A DNA stretch of 64,000 bases from Bipolaris cookei (Eukaryota > Ascomycota > Dothideomycetes > Pleosporales > Pleosporaceae), in the NCBI GenBank assembly GCA_002286855.1, contig NRSV01000007.1, forward strand, positions 383,277 to 447,276, in the 5' to 3' direction. The translations under genes were made by a program, and so were the position numbers. This document shows positions 21,692 to 33,366 of this stretch, in pieces. Every line of letters starts with the position of its first letter. Position 1 is the stretch's first letter. The notes under the pieces were generated by a model that saw only the letters and a list, made by a program, of their open reading frames with translations, ran no database searches and was not told where the DNA came from.

Positions 21692-21973
21692 ATGATAGTC
21701 TCTACTCTATTCTTCACGCTAAGCACCTTATCCTTGATAGCTGCCTATAACCCTAGGCACGTTGAGGGTCTAAAGCGCGTTGAGGCTTTTAAGCGCTCAT
21801 CGCCGCTCCAGAGCGTCAATATTCAGAAGAGATGGAATTGTGGTAGATGTTTCTTTGCCGCCTGTCCTGCTGATCATGAATGTTGCCATTGTAGCTATTG
21901 CCAGGCACTTAGCGGTAGGGATCCCGAAGTATATATGTTAGTTGTGTTTGCTAATTGTCACAAATGCTTGTGA
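21692..21973 (+). CDS. Small secreted cysteine-rich protein, effector-like
   Basis: A 93-aa product with a clear signal peptide (MIVSTLFFTLSTLSLIAA, cleavage near residue 18). A short pro-region with three Lys-Arg sites (28-29, 34-35, 46-47) suits Kex2 processing. The mature part is cysteine-dense, with nine Cys at 50, 53, 58, 64, 65, 67, 70, 89 and 92. A TATATATTA box lies at about 21507-21516 and a C/T-rich leader precedes the ATG. It sits alone among MITEs and transposons, a setting where plant-pathogen effectors are often found. No known family is recognised. An alternative splice (GTATAT donor at about 21929 to AAG at about 21975) would replace the last two Cys with a different tail. Function as an effector is inference only. 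Confidence 0.7.
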   Translation: MIVSTLFFTLSTLSLIAAYNPRHVEGLKRVEAFKRSSPLQSVNIQKRWNCGRCFFAACPADHECCHCSYCQALSGRDPEVYMLVVFANCHKCL

Positions 21974-22440
21974 AGAGGGCGGAGGCGGCAACTGATTATG
22001 ATAATTCTAAGGCTTTAGTCTACCTAGGAATTCTTCTGAGGGTATAACTATATTACAAGCAACAAGAATTCTCTTCTTGACAAAGGATGAAGGGTTGTAT
22101 CACTGTCACGGTAACCACCGGGTTGCCATAACACCTGGATTCTGCTGCTGATTGGCTGAGTGCTACCGAGGTACTACACGTACGCTAGCCACCCATGATA
22201 TATATTCTGTTGACGAATTTCTGTTCTGATTCCTTACGCAACGTCTTGAGTCTTCACAGATAGTGTACGTAGCAATTCACCAACGCTTCCCAAAGCTTTT
22301 GGATTCGTGCTCCTAGCATCTTGTGACACTGCGGCTTCTACAGCGCAGAAAGAAACCAGCTAAAAAAGACTCTAGACCAAAAAGTACTCAAACTCCCACT
22401 TCTACTCCATACTACGAGCGGTATAGAAGCTACTTTGGCT
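21974..22440. other. Intergenic
   Basis: 3' flank of the secreted protein gene. No further supported gene. Confidence 0.4.
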
Positions 22441-22544
22441 TTCATTACTAGCACGAGGATAGGAACAAGAAAGTGGCACCTCGGCCAAGAAGGATAGAAA
22501 GAAAAACAAGAGAAACAACAACAAAAGAAGAAAAATAAAAAAGA

Positions 22545-22810
22545 AGAATTTGATTTGATTTTATTAGCGCTATTTCCTTTCCCCTAAGAGAGCCCGCTGG
22601 ACGGTAGCCTAGCTGCCCTACATCTCTCCCTGTTATCAAACTGCTCTTTAGCACCAGGCGTCTAGAAAGCTAGCAATAGCTTAGCTAGTCAAAGGCCGAA
22701 GCACCACAGTCACGCAATACAGCACAAAGTACCAAATTGTAACTAGTTAGATAGAACAGCCTTTGGCCAAAGTCTTACATAGCCAACGGCTGATACAAGA
22801 CTATAATGGA
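22545..22810. repeat. Dispersed repeat R, copy 1
   Basis: It shares long blocks with 34005-34194 plus 34703-34770: AGAGCCCGCTGGA, AAACTGCTCTTTAGCACCAG and GGCCAAAGTCTTA-TAGCC. In the second copy a solo LTR interrupts the family. No protein similarity seen; it may be the non-coding end of a retroelement. Confidence 0.65.
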
Positions 22811-22839
22811 ATAATAATTAGGTCACGTTTGCCCCGCAA

Positions 22840-25211
22840 TAGGGTGGGTGGACACGCCGTGCGCACGGACACGTCATGCGCGCGCGGCCTCACCAAAACT
22901 ACCTCAAAAACGAGGCTGTAGAGCCACACCGAAAGGATATTATCACGATATTTTTAAGTGGTGAGAATAATAGGCTTTGATATATATATAGCTATAGAAA
23001 TTGAGTTGGAGTTCTAATTACACGGCCGCGACGCGAGGTTGGAGGTGAGCCTGCAGCACCTTCCTGAGGCTCCTCACCACCTTTAGGCCTCGCGATAGGC
23101 CTCTTTTTTCGAATAGCCTTCGTAGGATCCTTAAATCTCCTCCTCTTACCCTTTTGAGAAGTTTTAATGGCTTTTTCAAGTTGTTTTGCAGCCTTGCGAG
23201 CCGCGATCCTTGAGGCCTTTTCAATAGCCTTCTTCTTTTCTCTTTGCCTTAGTAGGCTCACTGTAGCCTCGCCTGACGCCTCTGTTCCTTCTCCCTCACC
23301 TTCACCTGCCTTGCCTCATCACGTTGCCTTGCTGTTTCGGCCTTTTGGAGTTGTAGCTGCTCCTCATCCTCTTCCTGGAGTCGTAGGCGATCGCGCGCCT
23401 CCTTCACCTTCCTTGGAGACCAGAATACAGCTCCACCCTGATATTCTTCAGCCCCCTGCAGAGGCAGAGGCTTCCCTCGCTTCCTTCGTAGTCTCTCGTT
23501 AGTTAGAGCCTCTTGTAGGTCCTTAACCTCATGCTCAAGGAGCGTTTTTGAGGCTGAGATTTGGTGGAAGGCTTGGCTGAGCTTTTGAGCTCGCCTGTCT
23601 CCTCGATCCTTCACTACCTCACGCAGTAGGCGTTCAGTTTTCCTCCAATTAGAGAAACTTAGCACAGAGGACCCACTATCGCTTGATAGAATAAGGTTAT
23701 CATTAAAGCGTTGCAGTATAACCTCAGGATCTAAGGGCGAGAGGCCTGTAGCCTCAAAGGCTTTTTTGATCGTTGTTTCCTTAAAGGAGGCCTGCCAGGC
23801 TTGGTAGAAGAGGAGTATGGAATCCCTCTTACTCATAGATACGAGGCCTTGGCTCCTATCCACAAAGGCAGAAACCACGTTTGAGTACGCTGTTGAGAGA
23901 GGCTTAAACATGCAGACGTCAAGAGGCTGTAACGTATGGTTTGAGTGAGGAGGAAATACTGCGAGGAGGATCTTATTTTGATCACAGTAGCTAATAAAAT
24001 CCATTGTAAGGTGAGATCTATGGCCATCAAAAGCCAGTAATCGATAGGAGGATCGAGCCTTTGCCTTTGTACTGCGATCGAACACCTGTTGAAGCCACGC
24101 GAGGCCTATCTCATTATTTGTCCATCCAGAGGATGATGAGGATATTCGAATCTGATGCGTCTCCTCCTCAAGGGCCTGTATCCAGAAGTCCTGTATTGAT
24201 CCTGAGGCTGATTGATATATAAGGGCAGGCTCGAGGTAAGATCCATCAGCGCAAACACAGGCTAGCAGCGTTATCCACTCGCGCGAGCCATCCTGTATAT
24301 TACTCCTTCTCCTTCCAGCCTTGTGTAAGGGTGCGATGGATTAACCATAAGTGCAAGGTAAACGATGATGAATTCGATAAAGAGCTGTCTAGCTCTTTGT
24401 GCGGTCGTTTATCTACCCATTCGGAGGAAAGTCATGCCAAGCGTCTGAGCGCTGCTTAGGCGGTGAGCAGGATCCGAGATTCCATCACGTGCGCTATCAA
24501 GGAGCTACCCAAAGGCCGTCCAGTCTATCCCGGCTAGCTATCACGAAGGCTACAGGCCAAGTACTACCAATGAAGGCTTCAGCCTCTTACACCTTGTACA
24601 AAGGCTTACTGAAGATCCTCTTTGAACGCCCTACTCCATCAAGGGAGAAGCCCCTCTCGTCCATATTTTTCAATTTAATCGTGTAGGAGGCTGAAATAGA
24701 GCCTATACTTCTTTCTTGAATCAGCCTTGTGTCGATTATTATCAAGGCTGATCGTCCACTTTGACAGGAGGCGATCCGGATAGCGATGCACAAAGCGATC
24801 AACCCACTTAAGGCTTACCTCCTTCTTAGCAATCTGCGAGGCAAAGTTCTGCATCATAGCTCGAGTAGGAGGTAGGCCTCTTCTTTTAAGGCTATCAATA
24901 TAGGTTATAAGAGCCTGCTCTCGGTGGGGGTAGAGAATTTGATTGTTTTGATAGCCTATTGTACGCGAGGTAGTGCAACCTTGGTGTCTTCGGGCGAGCG
25001 TAGATCGAACAACACCATACTTTTTTTAGCAACTTCAGTATACTTAAAAGGCTTTTCAGGCTCCAAGGCCTCGATAGCTGCAAGCGTAGCCTCAATATCA
25101 CTCATGGCAGTAGAGATATTAGGTGATGAAGGAGAGGCGGTTGTGAGGCCACGCGCGCATGACGTGTCCGTGCGCACGACATATCCACCCACCCTACACA
25201 TTGTAACATAC
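22840..25211 (-). mobile_element. pogo-type DDE element, transposase decayed
   Basis: The inverted ends share GGGTGGGTGG and GTGCGCACGGACACGTCATG (22851-22885 and 25155-25196). Minus-strand transposase remnants: an N-terminal HTH starting MSDIEATLAAIEALEP (25103 downward), a CENP-B-type segment (24675-24900, KKEVSLKWVDRFVHRYPDR), and an open 275-codon DDE block at 23258-24085 (LLAFDGHRSHLT, FPPHSNHTLQPLDVCMFKPL). A charged tail follows at 22992-23261 after a frame change. Several stops and frameshifts make it inactive. It is a different subfamily from the element at 17.7 kb. Confidence 0.8.
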
Positions 25212-25229
25212 AGTGTTCATAGAGCCTCG

Positions 25230-26233
25230 CAGGAACCAGGCAGCACTTTAAATTGATTTATTATATTAAATCCCAACGTTTTCAAAGTGTAAAACGTGCT
25301 GCAGAGATACATAGCGTCCCCCGAACAACAATTCGACGGCGACGCGCTGAAACGCGCCCCCGACGCGACTGCGAAGCGAACTCAAAGCGCCTGAATAAGC
25401 TAGAAGAGGAGGCTATACTTAAGCGTATTCTTGAGGAGTCTGCGCGAGGATTTGCGCCTACAAAGGCTGACGTTCGAGCAATGGCTGATAAACTATTGCA
25501 TGAGCGGGAGAGCAACCCTACTGGTAAGAACTGGGTTGACAACTTTGTCAAGCGGACTCCTGAGCTCCGTACGCGCTGGAGCCGTCCTTATGATCACCAG
25601 CGAGCCGCCTGCGATGACCCAGCGGCTATCTAGCAATGGTTCGATCTAGTCGAGGCGACAAAGCAGAAGTGGGGTATTGTGGACGACGATATCTACAACT
25701 TTGACGAAACTGGCTTTATGGTGGGCAAGATTTTACCACATTTAGTTATCACAGGCTCAGAAGGATACGGCAAAAAGAAGCGGATACAGCCAGGCAACCG
25801 TGAGTGGGTTACTGTGATCCAAGGCGTGGGCGCGTCGCGTCGCCGGCTACTCTTCAAGAGGCTCTAGACGAATCAAACAAGCGTAAGAGCCGCAAGCGTC
25901 GATACGTACGGACAGAAGAGACTCTTACTGTAGGCGAGGTACAAGAAGTATTTGCTAAATAGGCGGGTAGTAGTTGTAGTGATGGTGAGAGTGCGTCGAA
26001 GAGGGTGCGACGAGAGAGGTGGTGCGGGCGTCGCAAGCAGACTGGACATAACGCTCGTACCTGCGCAGTTGAGATAGATAGTCCAAGTAATATTAGCGGT
26101 TCTGATAATTAATTTGGTATATCGCGATAGTTTATTGACTGTGATAAAAGTGCGTGATAAGGTGTCGATGTCGACGCGCTGGTGGGGAGGTGGCCACTCG
26201 CTTGGGGTAGCCGCTCGCTTGTGAACCACGTTA
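25230..26233 (+). mobile_element. Fot1-like element with internal deletion and zinc-knuckle tail
   Basis: The frame 25253-25633 holds the HTH half (AAEIHSVPRTTIRRRRAE, NWVDNFVKRTPELRTRWSRP). A TAG at 25631-25633 interrupts it, then IVDDDIYNFDETGFMVGK and REWVTVIQGVGA follow. Near 25845 the sequence jumps to the C-terminal tail (EALDESNKRKSRKRRYVRTE, then a C..C-type GHNARTC knuckle at about 26020-26070), so most of the DDE core is deleted. The right end (26164-26233, finishing AACCACGTTA) has the same layout as the TIR of the 17.7-kb element. No left TIR was found. Confidence 0.75.
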
Positions 26234-27297
26234 TGTATAGTTGTTAACTATATGGTTACTAGCTCTCTACCCTATACAACTCTATTGCACATGTCATTGC
26301 TCTTGGCACAGCGCCTCTTGACTGACTCCTTACGTGCTGTGGCTCGGCTGAAATCGTTACTCTTGCGGCCTTGCAAAGACTGTGCTACTACGCTCCAATA
26401 CAATCGCAATCTGATTGTCTACACTTATGTGGAGACATACATTGACTTTACACCCCATAATCGCATATTTGGTACACCCCAGTATGGCAATCCTAAAGCA
26501 ATTAAAATCTAGAGAAAGTAGAAGGAAGGCTGATAGTCTTACCCTGCCTGAATTGCAGGAATGACCTCTTGGGGATAAACCCGCCTCGTGGGAGATATCT
26601 AATTAACGTCGGTTAAAGCTCGCCTGAACGTAGGGAATTGAGAAAATAATTATAAATAGGTGTTGGAAAACGTAGGTGGGCTTCATATTGGCGATTGGGC
26701 GAGGGGAAATAGGCCTAGGGAGTTGACTAGAGTCTTGTGTGAACTAGTTTAACTGTGTAGGGCTGCGCTCTAAATAGTAATCTGTAAGCAATTGAGTGTG
26801 CGTGAAGTATTGTGTATTCTGATGTGTATGATGATAAGAGCAAGTTTAAATACAGCGTTGTTAGTCAGTAAGTAACCGCGTGACTATACATGGTACTTCT
26901 GGGCTTACACGTTACATGTAAACGCAGTGATACCTACAGCATCTAGTTGACAATGATAACCAAGTTCCGCTCACCGTTCACAATGTTCTTATTCGAGTCG
27001 GCTTTCTCACCTCACATATATTGTTCACAACACAATAGAGACAACAACACCACAACAGTGCTCAATCGACTCACTTTGGAAATTCAGGGAATTATCCTCA
27101 CCCTCACACTCAGCCTCCTTCATCATGAAAATTTTACGGCCACAATATTTTTGAGGATGCAGAACCCTCAACATTAGAACTACTCTCAACTCCACCAAGC
27201 TATCTGCTATATATCTTCATACAACCTTGGACTTGGCTACTCAATTGATTTAAGCCTCTACCTTGCAAGCTACAAACTTCAACAAAAATCTCCAACA
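26234..27297. other. Intergenic, leader of the 389-aa gene
   Basis: No supported gene. A 76-codon frame at 26947-27177 has no family resemblance. C/T- and CA-rich sequence immediately before 27298 looks like a fungal 5' leader. Confidence 0.45.
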
Positions 27298-28467
27298 ATG
27301 TCTGACACCAACTCCTTCCCACAATTTCCACCAGCAATCACACTCGAAGCCGTGCAAGCAGCAACAACATCCTACCCGGCCCCCTACTTCATCTCGCACA
27401 TCCTCAAACTAAGCAGCTACCTAATCGACATCACTAACACCAGCACTCTCTTCGGAAAACTCGCCAACGACCCCTACACTCCCAACCTCAGCACTCTCTA
27501 TATCCGCCTGCAAAACGGCCAACTCCCTCCCAGTCGACTACCGTCAAACTTCCAGACTCCCCAACACACTCAATCTCAAACCCACCTTCGCACAGAAAAA
27601 CCAGCTCACGAACGCCCCTTGGCCGACTTCGAGGATCTATACTACGCCACTCTCTCTTTAATACAAGAACACCACCACCTCCTCACCATCCGCCTCCAAA
27701 GCGGCTTCAACACACCTTCTCAGCTCGCCTGCCCCGGCGGTCCTACCTTATCCTCCTTACAAGAGAGTCTAACGGTATACTGGGCCTTCTTCAACGACGC
27801 CGCATGCGCCAAGGCGCTCGATGATGCGGTGCGGGAAGCTCGAGTCAGGGCTATTCGCGAGGAGATTGTGAGACAGGTTGAAGTGGATGAGTTGGATATA
27901 CAGGATGCGAGGGGTCAGTTAGCGGGGTTGTATGGGGAAGATGTATATGCTGGGGTTGAGGGGATGTGGTTTGTGAGGGATTGGGCGCCGGCAATTGTGG
28001 GGGTGTATCTGGAGGGGAAGTATCGGGGGTTGTTGGATGCAGAGAGGGTGGAGGTGGAGGCACAGCGAAAGAGTGGAAAGAAAGGATCAGAAAGGGAAGT
28101 TGGAAGTGGATGTCTGGAGACCCAAAGTGAGATGGACGTGGACGCGAACTGGTCACCCGAGCAGAACCACGTCGACATTGCATCTCACGATACGGACTTG
28201 CATACCGAACCCGAGACATCTCAGGATCAGTACTCAGCTCACCATACCCACCTCGACCACATCGCCACACACCACCAAGAGCATTCCGCAGCCATCCAAA
28301 TGGAACAAGCCCCCGCGTACCCCACCGACCTCGACATCATGCTCGAGTGGCAAGTCCGAAATCAGCGCGTGGCAGAATACACAAACTACTTGCGTGCCCG
28401 CGCGAGCCAGGATGCGCAGCAGGTTGTTAAGGGGACGAGGGGAACAGGGGGTGAGAGTTATAGTTGA
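27298..28467 (+). CDS. hypothetical protein, 389 aa
   Basis: An intact intronless frame with good leader context (CAACAATGTCTG). No recognised domain. Residues about 1-130 are mixed; a charged helical stretch (about 180-260) includes REARVRAIREEIVRQVEVDE. The C-terminal third is Asp/Glu/His/Gln-rich and likely disordered (HHTHLDHIATHHQEHSAAIQ). Base composition is higher in GC than the surrounding repeats, which supports a real gene. No signal peptide or membrane segment, so probably cytosolic or nuclear. It stands as an island between repeat-rich tracts. Confidence 0.7.
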   Translation: MSDTNSFPQFPPAITLEAVQAATTSYPAPYFISHILKLSSYLIDITNTSTLFGKLANDPYTPNLSTLYIRLQNGQLPPSRLPSNFQTPQHTQSQTHLRTEKPAHERPLADFEDLYYATLSLIQEHHHLLTIRLQSGFNTPSQLACPGGPTLSSLQESLTVYWAFFNDAACAKALDDAVREARVRAIREEIVRQVEVDELDIQDARGQLAGLYGEDVYAGVEGMWFVRDWAPAIVGVYLEGKYRGLLDAERVEVEAQRKSGKKGSEREVGSGCLETQSEMDVDANWSPEQNHVDIASHDTDLHTEPETSQDQYSAHHTHLDHIATHHQEHSAAIQMEQAPAYPTDLDIMLEWQVRNQRVAEYTNYLRARASQDAQQVVKGTRGTGGESYS

Positions 28468-29420
28468 AAGGGGGGGTTGGGTTCGGACATGGATCCGGAT
28501 TGTAACAATGTCAATCCCTGCGTGCCGGGACACCTGGCGTAACGGGACACCTTTTCTCCCGGGCGCCCAGCATGCTCGCACAATACAGACAAGTCGACCA
28601 GTTCAGCGTGCATCTATTCTCCAGCTCTCGTTCTTCTGCTATATTCCTCTCCGGCGCCAAAAAACGTACTACCTACTATACTGTGGTTGCTTTTGCTAGT
28701 TCTGCTAATCAACCCTCTTTGAGAACCACCCTGCTCATCTGTAGCAGCGCAAATTTATAAAAAGTTTGGCGGGTTACAAAGCTAGCTAAGAGGGTAAAGA
28801 TCTGGGCTCCATCCTTAAAATATTAGTTTTAGGTATAGAGCGTGCAGTGTGGCAGTTTTTCCGCGCGGACAGTACGATCATTAGGACGCAACTCACTATC
28901 CATGCGTATTAAGCGAGTTTTCAGATGTCTGCAGCCCTTGCCGCACAATGTGGCTGAGTATCTGGCTGATGATCTGGCTGAGGATCGTGGCGTTGAGAGT
29001 AATGCTTGGGATTACTGTTATTCCCGGCGCTGCAAGTAATTATTGCAGCTTTAGCTGCATATTACAATCAGTCCCAGAGGGGGTCTTCGTGCAAGAAGAA
29101 ACGCGATTTGATTGGCTCTAAGAAGCCCTGCGCTGATTGGCCTCACCCATGCCAAGATGTTAGAAGTTTCTGTATTTGGATAGCGTCTGATCGTGTAACG
29201 AACGTCATCAAGTTTCGCAGCTAAGGCAGCTGCCGCACCATCCCATCCATCCCATCATCCCACCCATCACAAACACCACAAACACCATGACGGCAACTAG
29301 TACCACAAAAACTTAAATCAAATGCAGGGCTCCGCAGGAGCGGCCGGAGGCATCAGCCCCTAAGCAGTGGGTTTTCAAAGTAAAAAACTCCGTCATCATC
29401 ACCGCGCTTACTAACTTACT
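28468..29420. other. Intergenic
   Basis: No gene recognised. A short tandem of CATCCCATC / CACAAACAC motifs is at about 29240-29290. Confidence 0.4.
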
Positions 29421-29429
29421 TCAGAGCAA

Positions 29430-30080
29430 TTGTTAAACCTCTGTTCCTGAAACTAGCTCGCGACCGTTAACCTATCGCATCCGCTTAGATATGCTAAACT
29501 GCTTGAGGGGACAGTTGCGCAGCGCTGCAAGCGGAATGCCGGTGATGCTGTGCAGTAGTTGGTCAAGAGAGGTTTTGTCGCCTATGCACTGCCCTTCGCA
29601 CAAGAAGAACTCCACAGATTCTGACGCTATCAGCTCCTGCAGCGTCCATCCGCGAGTGAACCACTTGCTCCACCGAAGCGATACATTCCAGTCCCTGTAC
29701 AAAGTAGACCCTGTCGAGGTCGAGGTCGAGGTCGAGGTCAACGCTGACACACTTGACAAGAAAACGTAGCATTGTACCGCATTCTTGTACCACTGGAACA
29801 TCGAGTTGATTGCCTTAGGGCGCTCGCTGTTATCTCATCTATTGATGCAGCATGTGTCGATCCAGAAGTACCTCAGCCCGTCCTGAGATATATGTTCGGC
29901 GCAGAACCGTAGCTTTCGGTAGCCCTCTTCTTTCTCTTTGTAGTTTCCACTCAATACGTCTTCAATAAGGATCTCAGAGTCAATCCATCGGTGCGATAGA
30001 ATAGCGCAGGGTGGGATTAGCTTGCCGCGAAAATCTGTCAAGATCAGTTTGCCTAGCGCATCGACATGGAGAAGCCGCAT
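29430..30080 (-). pseudogene. HET-domain relic
   Basis: From ATG 30080 the frame reads MRLLHVDALGKLILTD, then PPCAILSHRWID and FWIDTCCINR, followed by TGA at about 29835-29837. The same frame then continues with NSMFQWYKNAVQCYVFLSSV, WFTRGWTLQELI and KRMR, and a TAG where this family has Trp. The two premature stops make it a pseudogene. A GACCTC-type repeat encodes an (ST)n run at about 29700-29745. Same family and length layout as the gene at 1-644. Confidence 0.85.
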
Positions 30081-31500
30081 GGCGCTTGTAGTTCAGATTG
30101 TAGTCTAAGGAAGTAGAGGGGTCAACAGCTTTTATAACAAATTAGTAATAAACTAATAAGAGTAGAATATTAGCAAGAGTGAATGACACGTTTGCGACAA
30201 TGTAGAGGAGACAGCCTAGTGAGGCAGTGCATGCAACCAGGCTGAAGGTGCTGCTGGCTATATTAAGCACCCAGCGTCCTGCCATGCCTCGTCTCACTAC
30301 CTGCGCTAAAGCAGTATTCGCTTTATAAAATCATGTTAGATGATTGCACATGTATATAAGATGCTAGTAAATATAGCTAATCTATAAAGGCTATTGTTGT
30401 AGCGTCTCGCCTGGCTCTGCGCGATGGGAGCGGGCGCGATTGAGGAAATAGAAAACGGCTGCCTACGCGGCCCGGGAATAAGAGCTATCTAAGGTCAGGC
30501 GATGAGTGGAAGCCGCAGCTCTCAGCCACAGCGCGCAACCCCTCGCAGATATCTCATCACACTACTACTGCCAAATGTTGCTGAAATCGCACGTTCCGGT
30601 TCAACGCGTTTTGACGATCTTATCGCCAGCGCAGAGAAACTGCTGGCATGCGCATTCCCCGCCTTAAATTAAGCTTTCGAAGCTGCAGTCTTAAATGCTG
30701 CTATCTTAGTTTCTCCCTTAGCCCACCGAGCTCTCTGTAGATGTTGGTGGTCGCGAACAAACAAGGGGGTATCAGAGGACAGGCGATGGACGGCACTGAC
30801 AAAACGAGCGACAGCATGGTCAACAACGCGCTCTTCTGCATCGGAGGCTGATGTGCTAGGAGTACAAGAGCTGTAGAATATATGCGCATTACATTTGTTT
30901 TAATACAAGCGCGCTAGGAATATTCCGAGCTTCTGGAATAAAAAGTGTTCCATCACACCGTGCGTCCCGGCACGTAGGGACGGACGTTAGGTAATTTAGA
31001 TTCCATGATTTGGAGGATGTAAGGCAGGGATGGGGAATGAGCTGGGTTGTGAGGAATGAGGTGATTGAGGCAGGAACAAAAGTGGATTGTTGGCGCTTTG
31101 TAGGATCAGGGATGGGGGGATGGGGAGGCCTGGGTGGTTAGGAGCAGGTAGTTGACAGGATTCTGGACTACATGATGGAGTAATGGACTTCTTTTTTCTA
31201 TATGCATGATTGTGTGTGAGTCTTTTGTACGATATCATCATCATCATCGTCAAGTGGCGACACTCCCTTTCGCAAGTGAAAGGTAGCGTTTGTCCCTTTA
31301 CCGCACTTCTTGTTCTTTGTTTTCTTATTGCTTGAAGATGAGTATCGAAGCTGACATTGGAATGAAAATAACTAAATTGGGCTAGTGTGTAATTGGAAGA
31401 AATCTAGTACTCCCATTACAATAAACCTCCTCATTCGTCTCAGAAAAAAATCCATGAAAAATCCAAAAGAAGTAACCAAACTACATCATTAAACTCCATA
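30081..31500. other. Intergenic, about 1.4 kb
   Basis: Short frames only (for example 30701-30889), none recognised. The stretch CACGTAGGGACGGA at about 30972 also occurs at about 20674, hinting at shared repeat DNA. Confidence 0.45.
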
Positions 31501-33060
31501 CTATGACGAAACAGGAGCAGTAGACTGACTCCTCACCTCAAGTTTCTTCGGCTTCTTCTTAGGCTTAGGCTCCTCGCTCACCTTATCCTTCTCCGCCTCC
31601 TTCACACCCCCTTTCCCTTCCTCTTTCTTCCCCTCCACCTCAGAACCCCCCTTATCCTCCCCTTCCTTAACCTCCTCCACCATAAAATTACTCGCCATAC
31701 ACCTCCCCCCATTCTGCTTCCCCACATCCATCGGGCACGCGCTAAACACCACGACAATATCCCGCTCAGCCCTGAACCGTACATAGCACCTCTTCTTCCC
31801 CTGCGGCTCCTCAACACTAAGCGTGATACCCTTTGCGCCCGCGCCATCATCATGGATATCACCCTCAGCATGCAGCGGCGCGTTCATAAAAAGGTGGAGC
31901 GGCGTCGGCGCAATATTAACCGTGATATCGGCGCCAACTGCTTTCGCGCCTTTGAGGCCAGACGTCTCGTTTATTTCTTTGAGGGCGAGGACGAGGTTCT
32001 CGGCGCAACTGCCGTGTTCGGCGGGCTTGTCGATGCCGAGCGCGGCGTACTGGTTAGCGTCACAGGCGGCGGTTAGGGTGTCGTGGGCGCCGGGGGAGGT
32101 GTCTTCGATGAGGGTTAGGATGGGGTTGCGGAGGTTGGTCAGCAGCTCATCGTTGACTTCTGGGACGAGTTTGTGCGAGGCGGTGCGGGTGTGAGGGAGG
32201 GAGAGATATTCCATGGGGGGTTGGGATGAGTTGGAGGGGTGCATGGAGGCGTAGGCTGAGTAGGCGGCGTAGACGGAGGATGCGTAGCCTGAGCCGGTGG
32301 CAGCTATGGAGAGTTAGTATGTTTTTGTGGTATTTTACAGTCCTGATAACATACCAGCCATTGTTCCCGCGCCCACAGGTGTCTTGGAAAAGTCGTACAG
32401 TTGCTCTGCATAACTCTTGTTTGGATCTCGGTAGTGACTTGACTTGAATGCACTTATGACAGATTTGGAGTCTGGGACTTCCACGTTGGGCACATAGCTT
32501 GAGAAACTTTTGCCTGTGGGCAGGTATGAAGACCATTTCTTAGTATTCTCCTCGTTCTGTTTCTTCACTTGCTCAGCACTGGGCTTTTGTTCCACCTCTT
32601 GCTTGTTCGCTGCACCTTTGTTGCGATAGGGAATCGAAGGGAGGTAAGACGCCCAAGTGCGTTTAGCAGGTTGCTTAGATGGCGACTCGGTCGATTCTGT
32701 AGTCTTCTCATTCTCGGGGGTATCTGGCGCTTTTTCGGACGGAGTTTGAGTGTCTTGAGTTATTCTACTGGTGGTATCCTCACTTGACTGTGACTCCTTG
32801 ACCTCCTTATCTTCTTTTTCTATCTCTTCCTCCTGCTTTTCGCCCTCTTCAACCACTTTTTTTATCTCCTCTGCCTCCTTCTTAACTTCCTCGTCATTCA
32901 ACTCTTCGCCTTCTCCCTCTTCAGGCGGCGGGCCCAACGTAAAAGCCCACATACTAACTACCTGTTTTCCATACGTATTAATGACCTTGATCGTCCTCCC
33001 TCTGGGCACAAAAGTCGCAGCCCCATGGCGCGCAGGTATAGTCTGAAGTTCACCCGACAT
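31501..33060 (-). CDS. DUF1989 (urea carboxylase-associated) family protein with long insertion
   Basis: Exons 33060-32355 and 32303-31501 (51-bp intron GTATGT..CCATAG) give 502 aa. The N-terminus LQTIPARHGAATFVPRGRTI and KQVVSMWAFTL (about residues 5-42) and the later blocks EYLSLPHTRTASHKLVPEVN, LIEDTSPGAHDTLTAACD, HGSCAENLVLAL and NIAPTPLHLFMNAPLH belong to DUF1989 (PF09347 type). The two halves are split by about 220 residues of acidic, low-complexity sequence with two W(A/S)SYLP motifs. The C-terminus is a Lys/Glu-rich tail. DUF1989 proteins are linked to urea/amide metabolism in bacteria; the role in fungi is unknown. The start at MSGEL (33060) fits the family; the frame is open to 33228. 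Confidence 0.8.
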
Positions 33061-33366
33061 ATCTTCGGCAGTCGTAAAATTGTGTCCGTCTGCGCTTTCT
33101 CTCTTCTTCTTTCGCTGCTTCTCCACCACCGACAATACAGAAACAAGCGCGATTTCAGTGAGCGCGCGACGAGAAGGGACCTGGGGCGCCGTCTTGACAA
33201 TTTGTATGAGCTGGCAGCAAGCCAGCAAGAAACAGGATGCAGATAGAGTGGCAACGGTCGTTACTGTATCTTGCTTTGTCTTGTGTAGATTTTAACGGCA
33301 TATAGTAGACGGACTAGAGCCTCTACCATTTCATTGGAACGGTGACGTAAGTGGTCGCACATCATC

